Assembly (NCBI RefSeq): GCF_030408815.1
Contig: NZ_CP047355.1
Span: forward strand, 2,884,329-2,948,328
DNA from: Corynebacterium freiburgense
GTDB taxonomy: Bacteria; Actinomycetota; Actinomycetes; Mycobacteriales; Mycobacteriaceae
DNA: 64,000 nucleotides
Direction: 5' to 3'
Of the stretch, positions 55,982-64,000 are shown piece by piece. The first letter of the stretch is position 1. Each line of letters begins with the position of its first letter. A model generated the notes under the pieces. The model saw only the letters and a list, made by a program, of their open reading frames with translations. It had not been told where the DNA came from and ran no database searches. The translations under genes were made by a program, and so were the position numbers.

Positions 55982-56893
55982 TTGACGATTCACGACATTG
56001 CTATCGTCGGCTCAGGACCAGCTGGGTATACAGCTGCCATATATGCCGCGCGAGCCGATCTAAAACCAATTGTTTTTGAGGGCATCGAATACGGTGGCTC
56101 ACTCATGACAACAACTGAAGTCGAGAACTATCCGGGTTTCCCTAACGGCATTATGGGCCCAGAGCTCATGGAAAACATGCGTCAGCAAGCGGAGCGCTTT
56201 GGTGCGGATCTACAAATGGAGATCGTTGACCGGGTTGACCTAACCGGTGAAATCAAAAAAATCTGGGTTGGCAATCAGGAATTCCAAGCAAAAACGGTTG
56301 TTTTGGCGATGGGCTCTGCTCCACGCTACTTGGGTGTTCCTGGAGAAAAAGAACTTTTGGGCCGCGGTGTATCAGCTTGTGCAACATGTGATGGCTTCTT
56401 TTTCCGCGACCAAGATATTGCCGTTGTTGGCGGTGGCGATTCCGCCATGGAAGAGGCGATCTTCCTTACAAAGTTCGCGAAATCCGTGACCATTATTCAC
56501 CGCAGGGAGGAGTTCCGTGCGAGCCGCATTATGCTCGAACGGGCTCGGGAGAATGAGAAAATTCGTTTTATTACCAATGCGGTAGTGAATAAAGTCCTTG
56601 GTGACACCACAATGAGTGGATTAGAACTCACTGTCGATGGTGAAATTACTGAGCTACCAGTGACAGCTATGTTCGTTGCAATTGGCGCCGATCCCCGGTC
56701 AGAGATTGTCCGTGACCAAATCACGCTTGACGACGCCGGCTTCGTCACCGTTGCACATCCGTCCACCCGCACCAATATCCCTGGCGTTTTTGCAGTAGGC
56801 GATTTAGTGGATAACCACTACAAACAAGCCATTACTGCAGCAGCCTCAGGCTGTCGCGCCGCTATTGATGCTGAACACTACCTCGCCCCTTAG
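55982..56893 (+). CDS. trxB: Thioredoxin-disulfide reductase
   Basis: NADPH-dependent FAD enzyme that reduces thioredoxin. 303 residues. FAD site [20 protein letters not shown] (residues about 6-25), redox pair CATCDG (near 133-136), NADPH site [20 protein letters not shown] with HRR after it, and the C-terminal FAD motif [26 protein letters not shown] start with AAGGAAG upstream. Forms an operon with trxA (11-base gap), probably under SigM. Confidence 0.97.
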   Translation: MTIHDIAIVGSGPAGYTAAIYAARADLKPIVFEGIEYGGSLMTTTEVENYPGFPNGIMGPELMENMRQQAERFGADLQMEIVDRVDLTGEIKKIWVGNQEFQAKTVVLAMGSAPRYLGVPGEKELLGRGVSACATCDGFFFRDQDIAVVGGGDSAMEEAIFLTKFAKSVTIIHRREEFRASRIMLERARENEKIRFITNAVVNKVLGDTTMSGLELTVDGEITELPVTAMFVAIGADPRSEIVRDQITLDDAGFVTVAHPSTRTNIPGVFAVGDLVDNHYKQAITAAASGCRAAIDAEHYLAP

Positions 56894-56904
56894 GAGTAAC
56901 CCCC

Positions 56905-57228
56905 ATGAGTAATGTGATTAATATCACTCAAGATAGCTTTCGTTCTACAGTCTTAGAATCCGAAAAACCCGTACTGGTTGACTTCTGGGCAGACTGGTGT
57001 GTTCCATGTAAAAAACTCTCACCAATAATCGATGAAATCGCAGCAGAAGTGGGAGATCGCGCACTCATCACTAAAGTTGATTTGAACCAGGAACGCCTTC
57101 TTGGAATCACCTATCAGGTACTCTCAATCCCGACACTTTTGATTTTTAAAAATGGGGAAAAAGTCGCGGAAATGGTTGGCGCACAGTCAAAATCCAAGAT
57201 CATGGCGAAGCTCGAGTCCTTTATGTAG
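56905..57228 (+). CDS. trxA: Thioredoxin with WCVPC active site
   Basis: Small disulfide reductase, 107 residues, thioredoxin fold: VLVDFWADWCVPCKKLSPII carries the active site, where the canonical WCGPC reads WCVPC; KVDLNQERLLGITYQVLSIPTLLIFKNGE holds the cis-Pro (SIPT). The Gly-to-Val change next to the nucleophile could shift redox potential or partner choice. AGGAG eight bases before the ATG. Reduced by the adjacent TrxB. Corresponds to trxC of Mycobacterium in position. Confidence 0.96.
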   Translation: MSNVINITQDSFRSTVLESEKPVLVDFWADWCVPCKKLSPIIDEIAAEVGDRALITKVDLNQERLLGITYQVLSIPTLLIFKNGEKVAEMVGAQSKSKIMAKLESFM

Positions 57229-57271
57229 CTGGTATCGTAGCCCCAGTAAGAAAGGATAAGAAAGGAGCATC

Positions 57272-58441
57272 GTGACTGAGGTTCTCAAAGTTGGTGACAA
57301 GAGCCCACGTGTAGCGGAAGTTCGTGCAACGCTCGCTCGTTTGGGTGTCTTGAGGGATTTTCATGGGGACGCCTCCCGCACTTTCGTTGAGGAAGATACC
57401 TTTTTTGATGCTCCTTTAGCGCAGGCTCTTCAAGCTTTTCAGCAGAGTCGAGGCATTATCGCTGATGGGCATATCGGAGATACGACTCTTCGCGTTTTAC
57501 GAGAAGCCACGTTCACACTCGGGGCCCGTGTACTGCAATTTGAGCCCGCGAACCCGCTTGTTGGTGATGATGTTTCCGAATTGCAGACACAACTGCAAGA
57601 ACTAGGGTTCTATACCGAGCGCATAGATGGACGTTTTGGTGAACTAACTCATCAAGCAGTCAAAAATTATCAGCTCAATTTTGGCCTTGATAACGATGGA
57701 ATTTGTGGGCCAAACACTATACGGTCGCTGAGGTATCTTGGACGCCGAATTACTGGTGGCTCCCCACACGCTATTAGGGAGCGTGAAGCGGTCCGCCGGG
57801 CAGGCCCACGCCTAGCAGGCAAACGAGTAGTCATCGACCCCGGACTTGGCGGAGGCACGCCTGGACGTTTGGTTAAAGGACCTTTTGGTACGATTACTGA
57901 AGCTGACATTCTTTGGGATCTGGCTTCGCGTGTAAAAGGCCGCATGGTTGCAGCTGGCATGGAAACTGTTATGTCGCGCCAAAAAATGGCTAATCCAAAG
58001 CCAAGTGAACGTGCAGAAATTGCAAATGCGTTTGGGGCAGATATTTTAATTAGCCTCCAATGTGATTACTACAAAAACGAGAAAGCCTCTGGCGTCGCCT
58101 CGTTCTATTTCGGCTCTCAAGATGGATGGAGTTCCCAAACGGGCGAGATGCTTGGTAGCTATATCCAACGGGAAATTTGTGCTCGAACACCACTAATTAA
58201 CTGCGGAAATCACGCCCGCACTTGGGAAATCTTACGTCTAACAAATATGCCGTCAGTTGAGATTTTTGCTGGCTATCTATCCAACCCCCATGATGTTGCA
58301 ATATTAACGGATCCGAAGCAGCGAGACGCTATTGCAGAGGCGATTGTTGTAGCGGTGAAGCGTTTGTATCTCCTTGATCGTGATGATCAACCTACAGGGA
58401 CATATAACTTCAGCGAGCTCCTTAAATCAGAATTGCTCTAA
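57272..58441 (+). CDS. cwlM: CwlM, amidase-like regulator of peptidoglycan synthesis
   Basis: 389 residues without a signal peptide. Two peptidoglycan-binding repeats (VGDKSPRVAEVRATLARLGV with AFQQSRGIIADGHIGDTTL; VGDDVSELQTQLQELGFY with NYQLNFGLDNDGICGPNT) precede an amidase_3 domain (VVIDPGLGGGTPGRLV, LISLQCDYYKN, TNMPSVEIFAGYLSNP). In the DPG motif the zinc His of active amidases (DPGHGG) reads DPGLGG, consistent with CwlM as a cytoplasmic, PknB-phosphorylated activator of MurA in mycobacteria. GTG start with AAAGGAG upstream. Ends before a strong bidirectional hairpin. Confidence 0.93.
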   Translation: MTEVLKVGDKSPRVAEVRATLARLGVLRDFHGDASRTFVEEDTFFDAPLAQALQAFQQSRGIIADGHIGDTTLRVLREATFTLGARVLQFEPANPLVGDDVSELQTQLQELGFYTERIDGRFGELTHQAVKNYQLNFGLDNDGICGPNTIRSLRYLGRRITGGSPHAIREREAVRRAGPRLAGKRVVIDPGLGGGTPGRLVKGPFGTITEADILWDLASRVKGRMVAAGMETVMSRQKMANPKPSERAEIANAFGADILISLQCDYYKNEKASGVASFYFGSQDGWSSQTGEMLGSYIQREICARTPLINCGNHARTWEILRLTNMPSVEIFAGYLSNPHDVAILTDPKQRDAIAEAIVVAVKRLYLLDRDDQPTGTYNFSELLKSELL

Positions 58442-58523
58442 TCGAACCAAACCACATAGATAGAACAATTGAAGTGGGGTTCAGTGTAAATTTCCCTAGG
58501 ATCGCTTGCTTAAGCGTCTTAAA

Positions 58524-58572
58524 AGTGGCGTTCCAGACGCACAGTCTGCGTTGATGTGTCTGGAACGCCACT
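58524..58572. terminator. Bidirectional hairpin between cwlM and parB
   Basis: AGTGGCGTTCCAGAC (58524-58538) and GTCTGGAACGCCACT (58558-58572) form a perfect 15-bp stem over 19 bases. It stands between convergent genes. No long T run on either side. Confidence 0.8.
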
Positions 58573-58604
58573 ACGTGTCGTGAACTTACAATCAATGACT
58601 TTGA

Positions 58605-59660
58605 TTACTCACGGTCGATTAAACCCATAATGCGTTCAAAGTCATCGCGATCTCCGAACTCAACAACAATACGTCCCTTACGCTTGCCCATAGTTACAGT
58701 CACTTTTGTATCCAAACCATCGGCTAAGCGATCGGCAGCCCGAGTGAAAAACTCGGGTGTTACGCGTTTTACCGCTTGCTTCTTTTCCTGCTGCTCGCCG
58801 CGATTGGCTAACATGACTGCTTCCTCGGTTGCCCGAACTGACAACCCTTCCGCAACGATCCGATCGGCCAGTGCCTCCTGGGCGTCGACACCTTGTTTTA
58901 GCCCTAGAAGTGCCCGCGCATGCCCCGCACTCAGAACACCGGCCGCAACTCTTGACTGCACTTTTACTGGTAGCGCCAACAAGCGAATCGCGTTCGTAAT
59001 TACCGGACGAGAACGCCCAATCCGATCAGCTAACTCACTTTGAGTAACACCGAACTCTTCAAGTAATTGCTGGTATGCAGCAGCCTCTTCCAAAGGATTG
59101 AGCTGTACCCTATGAATATTTTCCAGCAACGCATCGCGGAGCAGTGAACCGTCATCAGTCTCACGGATGATCGCCGGAATTTTCTTCATTCCAGCCTTTG
59201 CCGCCGCACGCCAACGGCGTTCACCCATAATGATTTCAAAGCCGTCATCTGCGGGGGAGCGCCGAACTACTATTGGCTGCATAAGCCCGAATTCACGAAT
59301 CGAATGCACGAGCTCACCAAGGGCATCTTCATCAAACACTTGCCTTGGCTGCCGAGGATTAGGGGCTATCTCCGAAATCGGCACCTCTTGATAGCTAGCG
59401 CCAAATTCGCTTACAGTTTGCGGTGTCTTTTCAACCGCTTGTTCCGCTTTGCTCTTTTCGGCATTTGCCTCAGTTACTGTTTTTACTTTTTCGGGACGGG
59501 CCGTTTGCGCAGGTTTGACCTTGCTCTTTTGGGGCCGCGCACCGCCACCAATAATTATGTCAGCGGCGCCATCTCCAAGTTTGGGCCCTTGAGCTGGGGT
59601 ACTGGGAATTAGGGCAGCGAGGCCACGTCCGAGGCCGCTTTTGCGCGGTTCTTGTGCCAT
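58605..59660 (-). CDS. parB: Chromosome partitioning protein ParB
   Basis: CTP-dependent DNA clamp that loads at parS. 351 residues. N-terminal ParA-interaction tail ([12 protein letters not shown]), CTP-binding core ([48 protein letters not shown] with the GERR motif), helix-turn-helix ([27 protein letters not shown]) and a C-terminal dimer domain. A Lys/Ala/Glu-rich linker of about 50 residues precedes the core. Ten target parS sites lie within this window. Starts 56 bases after parA. Confidence 0.97.
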   Translation of the reverse strand: MAQEPRKSGLGRGLAALIPSTPAQGPKLGDGAADIIIGGGARPQKSKVKPAQTARPEKVKTVTEANAEKSKAEQAVEKTPQTVSEFGASYQEVPISEIAPNPRQPRQVFDEDALGELVHSIREFGLMQPIVVRRSPADDGFEIIMGERRWRAAAKAGMKKIPAIIRETDDGSLLRDALLENIHRVQLNPLEEAAAYQQLLEEFGVTQSELADRIGRSRPVITNAIRLLALPVKVQSRVAAGVLSAGHARALLGLKQGVDAQEALADRIVAEGLSVRATEEAVMLANRGEQQEKKQAVKRVTPEFFTRAADRLADGLDTKVTVTMGKRKGRIVVEFGDRDDFERIMGLIDRE

Positions 59661-59716
59661 AAGAGCGTTAAGCCTTTCCTAGCGCAGTAAAAACAACAGT
59701 TGCTAGCAGAGAGATT

Positions 59717-60640
59717 TTAAGATTTTGGTGCTACTCCAATAGTCCCAGATTCCGGTGTTGGCAGGTAATCGCCGCGCTTAGCAATTTCTTTCGCAGCGTC
59801 GAGATACGCCATTGCACCACGTGAGCCTGGATCATATTCCAAAACTGTTTGACCAAATCCGGGTGCTTCTGAAACCTTTACAGAACGAGGAATTACGGTG
59901 CGCAAAACTACATCTTTAAAATGCCCGCGCACATCTTCTGCAACCTGCTCAGCCAGCTTCGTTCTACCGTCATACATTGTCAACAAAATAGTTGAAATAT
60001 GTAGTTCATTATTTAAATGCTGGCGAATCATTGAAATATTATTAAGTAATTGTCCAACGCCTTCCAATGCGTAATATTCGCACTGAATTGGTATAAGGAC
60101 TTCTCGCACAGCGGTCATCGAATTAATGGTCAGTAACCCCAAAGAGGGGGGACAGTCGATAATCACATAGTCGAAATTGTTTCGCTCCAAGAATTCATCG
60201 TCCAGCGCATCCCGGAGCCGGTACTCACGACGCGGAATATTTACCAGCTCAATTTCCGCACCAGCTAGGTCAATGGTTGCCGGGATACACAACAAGTTCT
60301 TGTGAGAGGGGGATTGCTGCATTGCTTCTTCTGGTGTGCATTCCCCGAGCAACACCTCGTAACTCGATAAGGTTCCTGCACGGTGTTCCACACTTAGAGC
60401 CGTTGAAGCATTGCCCTGCGGATCTAGGTCCACGACGAGTACTCGTAAACCATGAAAAGCTAATCCAGCTGCCAAATTTACAGAGGTAGTAGTCTTTCCA
60501 ACTCCACCTTTTTGGTTTGACACAGTAATCAGGCGCGGCCGGTCCGGGCGCGGTAAGTGCAGTGCATTTGGGGTTTGCACTTTGGTTGCGCGCTGGGCAG
60601 CTGCCCCAATGGGGGTGTCTTCCCAGTACCGTTCGTCCAT
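59717..60640 (-). CDS. parA: Chromosome partitioning ATPase ParA
   Basis: Deviant Walker ATPase that moves ParB-origin complexes. 307 residues with a 35-residue N-terminal tail. TVSNQKGGVGKTTTSVNLAA (KGGVGKTT) is the deviant Walker A, VDLDPQGNASTAL is A', and DYVIIDCPPSLGLLTINSM is Walker B; the GxGQTVLEYDPGSRGAMAY C-terminal segment is typical. In the order rsmG-parA-parB. ATG preceded by GGAG and GGGA within 18 bases. Confidence 0.97.
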   Translation of the reverse strand: MDERYWEDTPIGAAAQRATKVQTPNALHLPRPDRPRLITVSNQKGGVGKTTTSVNLAAGLAFHGLRVLVVDLDPQGNASTALSVEHRAGTLSSYEVLLGECTPEEAMQQSPSHKNLLCIPATIDLAGAEIELVNIPRREYRLRDALDDEFLERNNFDYVIIDCPPSLGLLTINSMTAVREVLIPIQCEYYALEGVGQLLNNISMIRQHLNNELHISTILLTMYDGRTKLAEQVAEDVRGHFKDVVLRTVIPRSVKVSEAPGFGQTVLEYDPGSRGAMAYLDAAKEIAKRGDYLPTPESGTIGVAPKS

Positions 60641-60687
60641 GGAGGTCCCTTCTCCTTCGTATTGCTCTGTTTGTTACCCTACGGCAG

Positions 60688-61359
60688 TTATTTCACTCGC
60701 GGAATACTAATCAACGTCGTGGGTTCTTCTAGGTGTTGCTCACCTACTGTAAGGATGGTTGCATCTCCTCCGCCGGATTTTCGAATATCTTTTGCATCTC
60801 GGGCGAGTTCTTCACCCACGGATACCCCCTTCATCGCAATCATTTTTCCGCCTTTGTGTACTAATGGCAGCGACCACGAAGCCAATTTACCGAGCGGCGC
60901 AACCGCGCGAGATGTCGCGACGTCGCAAAGCTTCACTTGAGTGCGTACCGCCTTCTCTTCCGCTCGTCCACGCACAACAGTGACATTCTCTAAGCCAAGC
61001 AAAGCAATGACTTCTCGAAGATACACACAACGCTTTAAAAGTGGCTCAATGAGTGTGATTTTTAAATCTGGGCGCGCAATTGCCAGGGGGATACCCGGTA
61101 AACCGGCACCAGAGCCAATATCAACGACCTTTGCGCCTTTTGGCATTGCCTCGCCGATTACGGCGCAGTTTAAAATATGGCGATCCCAGAGTCGTGGAAT
61201 TTCACGTGGACCAATAAATCCGCGGGTTGCTCCATCTGTAGCTAACGATTGCTGGTAAGCAACAGCTTTGTCTAGACGATCCCCAAAAATAACCGCTGCT
61301 GCGGGCGGCGGATCGGGCAGTTCTGCAACGTCGCTAAGCTGCGGTTTCACGTGAAACAT
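60688..61359 (-). CDS. rsmG: 16S rRNA (guanine-527-N7) methyltransferase
   Basis: SAM-dependent enzyme (GidB) that methylates G527 of 16S rRNA; loss gives low-level streptomycin resistance. 223 residues from the ATG at 61359, MFHVKPQLSD, whose codons 2-5 are the parS site 10. VVDIGSGAGLPGIPLAIARPDLKITLIEPL (two pieces) is the SAM site; VRGRAEE and ATSRAVAPLGKLASW follow. AAGG lies directly before the ATG. The frame extending to 61419 reads through the yidC terminator flank and is not credible. Confidence 0.95.
   Translation of the reverse strand: MFHVKPQLSDVAELPDPPPAAAVIFGDRLDKAVAYQQSLATDGATRGFIGPREIPRLWDRHILNCAVIGEAMPKGAKVVDIGSGAGLPGIPLAIARPDLKITLIEPLLKRCVYLREVIALLGLENVTVVRGRAEEKAVRTQVKLCDVATSRAVAPLGKLASWSLPLVHKGGKMIAMKGVSVGEELARDAKDIRKSGGGDATILTVGEQHLEEPTTLISIPRVK
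61343..61358. other. parS site 10, at the start of rsmG
   Basis: GGTTTCACGTGAAACA: 14-base core intact, first T replaced by G. Encodes FHVKP on the minus strand. Confidence 0.9.
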
Positions 61360-61425
61360 CCTTCCCAAAACGAACACACGGGCAAACCCCCAAAAGCTAA
61401 CTACATTGACTATACGCAAAAATAA

Positions 61426-61451
61426 AACCCCAACCTTGTTCGGTTGGGGTT
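61426..61451 (-). terminator. Terminator of the rpmH-yidC operon
   Basis: AACCCCAACC and GGTTGGGGTT, 10-bp perfect stem with a 6-base loop; on the minus strand TTTTATTTTT follows. Lies just after the yidC stop. Confidence 0.9.
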
Positions 61452-61456
61452 CATAA

Positions 61457-62410
61457 TTACTTCCGGCGCTTTTTCGGATTTTGCGGTTTTACGCCTGGTT
61501 TCGGAGCGCTAGCCCGCTTTGCTTCACGCTTTGCGGCCAATTCTTCTTCCTCTTCACGATCCATCTTGCTAAAAATGTATCGCTGCTGGAAGAAGGTCCA
61601 AATATTATTTGCGCCCATATAGCAGAGAAGACCGATGTGCCACAATACACCTGTGAATAAAATGGTGAGCGGCAGGAACCAAACCATCATTTTATTCATC
61701 ATTTGCATTTGCATTGCCATTTGATCATTTGTTGGAGCAGTTGCCCGCCCAGAGGCTACTCTTTCCTTTTGGCGAGTAATGGCCATTTTCGCGTTAAAGT
61801 GCGTAGCTAGCGCAATAACAATAATCAATGGTGCAGCCACCATAATAATGTTCCATTGCGTGAAATTAACTGGAGCAAAGCCTTCGTACATTTCCTGCGG
61901 CATAGTTATATATGCCGAGAGCGGAACACCAAACAAACGTGCATCTAGGAATGATTGAACGTCTTCCGGTGAGAAGATGTAGTTTGCGGTATTGCGGTTT
62001 TCCTCGATAGATAGCCCCAATTGACCAGCACCAGTACCAGTGCGGTTAAAGGAACGAAGCACATGGAACAAACCAATAAACACAGGCATTTGCACAAGTA
62101 CTGGCAAACAACCTGCTGCTGGGTTCACGCCCATTTCTTTTTGTAGTTTGCGGGATTCTTCCAGCATTTTTTGCTGGTCTCCCTTATATTTAGTGCGGAT
62201 TTCAGCCAACCGTGGTTGCAGTTCTTGCATTTTCCGAGAAGAACGCATTTGGTTAACCGTGGGACGCACAAGAACTACGCGAATAGTAAATGTTAAAAAC
62301 ACAATCGCCAGCACCCATGTGATGCCGGAGCCTGGGTCAAGCACAAAACTAAAGGCTTTGTGCCAGAACCACAGAATGGCCGAGATTGGCCAATATACGA
62401 AGTTGAGCAC
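61457..62410 (-). CDS. yidC: Membrane protein insertase YidC
   Basis: Inserts and folds inner membrane proteins, alone or with Sec. 317 residues and five helices: ISAILWFWHKAFSFVLDPGSG at the start, then ILAIVFLTFTIRVVLVRPTV, the hairpin RKMQELQPRLAEIRTKYKGD, GCLPVLVQMPVFIGLFHVLRS with conserved residues, and the basic tail AKREAKRASAPKPGVKPQNPKKRRK (in pieces). GTG start with AGGAG 12 bases upstream. The Jag gene that often follows yidC is not present; rsmG comes next after a terminator. Confidence 0.95.
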   Translation of the reverse strand: MLNFVYWPISAILWFWHKAFSFVLDPGSGITWVLAIVFLTFTIRVVLVRPTVNQMRSSRKMQELQPRLAEIRTKYKGDQQKMLEESRKLQKEMGVNPAAGCLPVLVQMPVFIGLFHVLRSFNRTGTGAGQLGLSIEENRNTANYIFSPEDVQSFLDARLFGVPLSAYITMPQEMYEGFAPVNFTQWNIIMVAAPLIIVIALATHFNAKMAITRQKERVASGRATAPTNDQMAMQMQMMNKMMVWFLPLTILFTGVLWHIGLLCYMGANNIWTFFQQRYIFSKMDREEEEELAAKREAKRASAPKPGVKPQNPKKRRK

Positions 62411-62435
62411 GTTTGGTCAGAACTCCTGGTTAGGG

Positions 62436-62711
62436 TTACATTTGGTCTTCCTGCGCCTTGTTTTGCGTTTCGACGCCGCGGTCAGGCACAGGGTCGTAGC
62501 CTCCCGGATGCCAGGGCCCACACTTGGAAAAACGTACCAAGAACAGCAAAGTCCCCTTCAATGCACCGTGAAGCTTGAGCGCTTGTAGCGCATATGCACT
62601 ACAAGTAGGTTCAAAACGACAGGTTGACCCCATCTTAAGGGGTGAAACATAGTTTTGGTAGCCGCGCACAAGGCGAATCAAGAAACGCACCGCAAGATTA
62701 TGGGATGACAT
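62436..62711 (-). CDS. yidD: Membrane protein insertion efficiency factor YidD
   Basis: 91 residues from the ATG at 62711, overlapping the rnpA 3' end by 14 bases. The family signature is [20 protein letters not shown] then [19 protein letters not shown] and [13 protein letters not shown]. YidD aids YidC-dependent insertion. An upstream in-frame ATG (62741) would add ten residues. Standard place between rnpA and yidC. Confidence 0.93.
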   Translation of the reverse strand: MSSHNLAVRFLIRLVRGYQNYVSPLKMGSTCRFEPTCSAYALQALKLHGALKGTLLFLVRFSKCGPWHPGGYDPVPDRGVETQNKAQEDQM

Positions 62712-63063
62712 TGAGTCGTTTGAGTGCTCGTTGCACATCACGCATCATCTCCTCACTTGGGGCTTGTGCAGAGGCAGGAAGCGCTCGAATAACTACATCA
62801 AAACTGTCTGGCATATTACCTAAACTCTTTGCGCAAATATGCCGAAGCCGCCGCGAAACACGATGGCGAACCACAGCATTTCCGACGGACTTGGAAACAA
62901 TAAGGCCGAAGCGTGGACCACCCATTCGGGCGATACCAGCTTCGGCAGTGTGCTCCCAAACATGGACTACAACAGTTTTTGAACCTTTGCGCTTTCCCGA
63001 TTTGACCACCCTGCTGAATTCAGCGGATGTGGACAACTTATGTTGTTTGGGTAACACGCTCAA
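62698..63063 (-). CDS. rnpA: Ribonuclease P protein component
   Basis: Protein subunit of RNase P, which matures tRNA 5' ends. 121 residues, basic. [46 protein letters not shown] (RNR-type motif NxxxRHRVxRRLR) and [10 protein letters not shown] are typical. TTG start with AAGGAT upstream; the second possibility is GTG two codons later. Overlaps yidD. Confidence 0.96.
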   Translation of the reverse strand: MSVLPKQHKLSTSAEFSRVVKSGKRKGSKTVVVHVWEHTAEAGIARMGGPRFGLIVSKSVGNAVVRHRVSRRLRHICAKSLGNMPDSFDVVIRALPASAQAPSEEMMRDVQRALKRLNVIP

Positions 63064-63106
63064 AGGATCCTTGTTGATGGTGCCATATTGGGCGCCAACT
63101 ACTTAT

Positions 63107-63250
63107 TTAAGCAGTCAGAGAAGCACGGCCCTTACGACGACGAGCCGACACGATTGCACGACCAGCACGGGTGCGCATACGAGTACGGAAGCCGTGAACA
63201 CGTGCACGACGACGGTTGTTCGGCTGGAACGTCCGCTTGCCCTTAGCCAC
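63107..63250 (-). CDS. rpmH: 50S ribosomal protein L34
   Basis: 47 residues, [20 protein letters not shown] then [20 protein letters not shown], the normal L34 sequence. The GTG start has AGGAG nine bases upstream; the longer frame from 63307 runs into the structured leader. First gene of rpmH-rnpA-yidD-yidC, transcribed away from oriC. Confidence 0.97.
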   Translation of the reverse strand: MAKGKRTFQPNNRRRARVHGFRTRMRTRAGRAIVSARRRKGRASLTA

Positions 63251-63273
63251 GGTGAACACTCCTAGTTGTAATG

Positions 63274-63329
63274 AGGGTGGCTCGTAACCACGAGCTGTTA
63301 TCCGCAAATACTTTTACTGCGGCCACCCT
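63274..63329 (-). promoter_or_regulatory. Three-way-junction leader of the rpmH mRNA
   Basis: On the minus strand AGGGTGG pairs with CCACCCT as closing stem; inside are two hairpins, CCGCA/TGCGG and CTCGT-GGTT-ACGAG. The structure ends 23 bases before the rpmH start. Such a compact fold could control L34 or stabilise the mRNA; no known riboswitch was recognised. Confidence 0.55.
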
Positions 63330-63601
63330 GAATTGGATGATTATAAAAGACCTGGAAACTCCGAAATTGGAGAACGCCCCAGGCTTGCAACAGGCGCGAT
63401 CCGGAATGTAAGTGGATCACGCCCAGTGCAAAGCACATCTGCGTGGTCTTTACAAAATAAAAGCCTCTTAGATGTGCGAGACTCTGTCAGACTACGCGGT
63501 TCACAGTGCTGAAACAAATCGACACACCAGAAATTCAGGATCCCCCGCGGATTACATTCTTGTTATTTCCAAATTTGCTAGCGAACAATCGTCGATAGCA
63601 C

Positions 63602-63850
63602 ACCTGCGTGAAAAACAAGTTGTCCACAGTTAAAAAGCCCTGTGGATAACTCTGCCTGTGGATAACTCTGAAATGTTCTCTATAGTTTGACTTAAATTTA
63701 ACCTATTGCCGCAGGTCAGAGCGTTATATGGCGAACAAAATATCTATCCACAACCTAGAATGTGGACTGTGGATAAGTTTTTTGCGTAGAGTTGTCCACA
63801 GCTGTGGGAAACGTTGTGAAGAAGCAGGTTGCCCTGTATCTCTGTTTTTC
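63602..63850. other. oriC, left part: DnaA boxes and AT-rich segment
   Basis: DnaA boxes: TTGTCCACA at 63620-63628 and 63792-63800 (plus); TTATCCACA on the minus strand at 63641-63649, 63657-63665 and 63768-63776; CTATCCACA at 63744-63752. A 40-base AT-rich stretch at 63671-63710 may be the unwinding element. It stands between rpmH and the presumed dnaA start beyond 64000. An open frame at 63728-63994 is only a by-product of the boxes. From 63330 to 63600 no feature was recognised, apart from promoter space for rpmH. Confidence 0.92.
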
Positions 63851-64000
63851 ACAACCCCGGTGAAAACTACTCAAAAGTTTTCCCCAAGTACACCCATAAA
63901 CCAATACTCAGGACGAACTATTCATTGTGCTTTGTGTAGTACTAACAGGATTTCGATCGCTTCACTACAGAAGGCCAGCGACATAAGGATGTAGCAGCGC

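Noticed and set aside
63728..63994. 88-codon plus-strand frame at the right end as start of dnaA
   Set aside because: No DnaA domain I resemblance; it crosses DnaA boxes and is a chance frame in oriC.

Overview
The window reads as the left flank of the replication origin of a Corynebacterium with rather low G+C. Evidence for the genus: the order rpmH-rnpA-yidD-yidC-rsmG-parA-parB next to a DnaA-box field at the right edge; the actinobacterial block Nudix-DUF6049-murJ-sigM-trxB-trxA-cwlM; the block dnaB-rplI-ssb-rpsF-GT87-ponA-DUF5318 at the left; a malR-uspA pair; a DtxR-type iron box; and ten parS sites of the type TGTTTCACGTGAAACA. Low G+C, a sialidase and a second trpB recall animal-associated species such as C. 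kutscheri, but the species is a guess. No tRNA, rRNA, CRISPR array or complete insertion sequence was seen. The dnaA gene itself should begin just beyond base 64000.

Layout. 1-7.6 kb (minus strand): 5' part of dnaB, a cluster of DnaA boxes far from oriC, rplI, ssb, rpsF, a small membrane protein, a GT87 mannosyltransferase-like protein, penicillin-binding protein ponA and a DUF5318 protein. 7.6-14.9 kb: malR-uspA with repeated operator-like inverted repeats, an SDR enzyme, a membrane protein, a sialidase overlapping a MhuD-type heme oxygenase, tRNA hydroxylase trhO, an iron-regulated siderophore-interacting protein, and two immunity-like genes. 14.9-20.6 kb: a MksFEB (Wadjet JetABC-like) operon with a frameshifted first gene and no nuclease gene. 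21-28 kb: DUF1846 protein, Nei-type glycosylase, VanZ, DUF2752, three CD225/dispanin paralogues and a DUF418 protein. 28-35 kb: leuS, a dicarboxylate-type symporter, SdpI, a Nudix enzyme, an orphan AbiEi-type antitoxin and a truncated ATP-binding protein.

35-44 kb (plus strand): a complete tryptophan operon, trpL-trpB1-E-G-D-C(F)-B2-A, with a textbook Trp-codon attenuator, a duplicated trpB at the front, and a terminator whose stem is itself a parS site. 44-49 kb: Rieske lipoprotein, bile-acid-symporter-like transporter, a DUF6881-like protein, azlCD, yqgE and cca. 49-58.5 kb: Nudix, DUF6049, murJ with a pseudokinase-like tail, a strand-skewed spacer with three 46-bp palindromic repeats, sigM, trxB, trxA and cwlM. 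58.6-64 kb (minus strand): parB, parA, rsmG, yidC, yidD, rnpA, rpmH and the left part of oriC.

How the parts fit: the origin-proximal machinery (DnaA boxes, ParAB and ten parS within 26 kb) organises replication and segregation, and parS sequences have been absorbed into coding starts (MFHVK), coding interiors (VSRET) and a terminator. Cell-envelope genes (ponA, murJ, cwlM, GT87) and disulfide-stress genes (sigM, trxBA) form the conserved remainder. Accessory material (Mks remnant, immunity-like genes, AbiEi, truncated ATPase) sits between conserved blocks. Many genes lack a Shine-Dalgarno sequence but carry a TAnnnT hexamer 6-7 bases before the start codon, which indicates widespread leaderless transcription.
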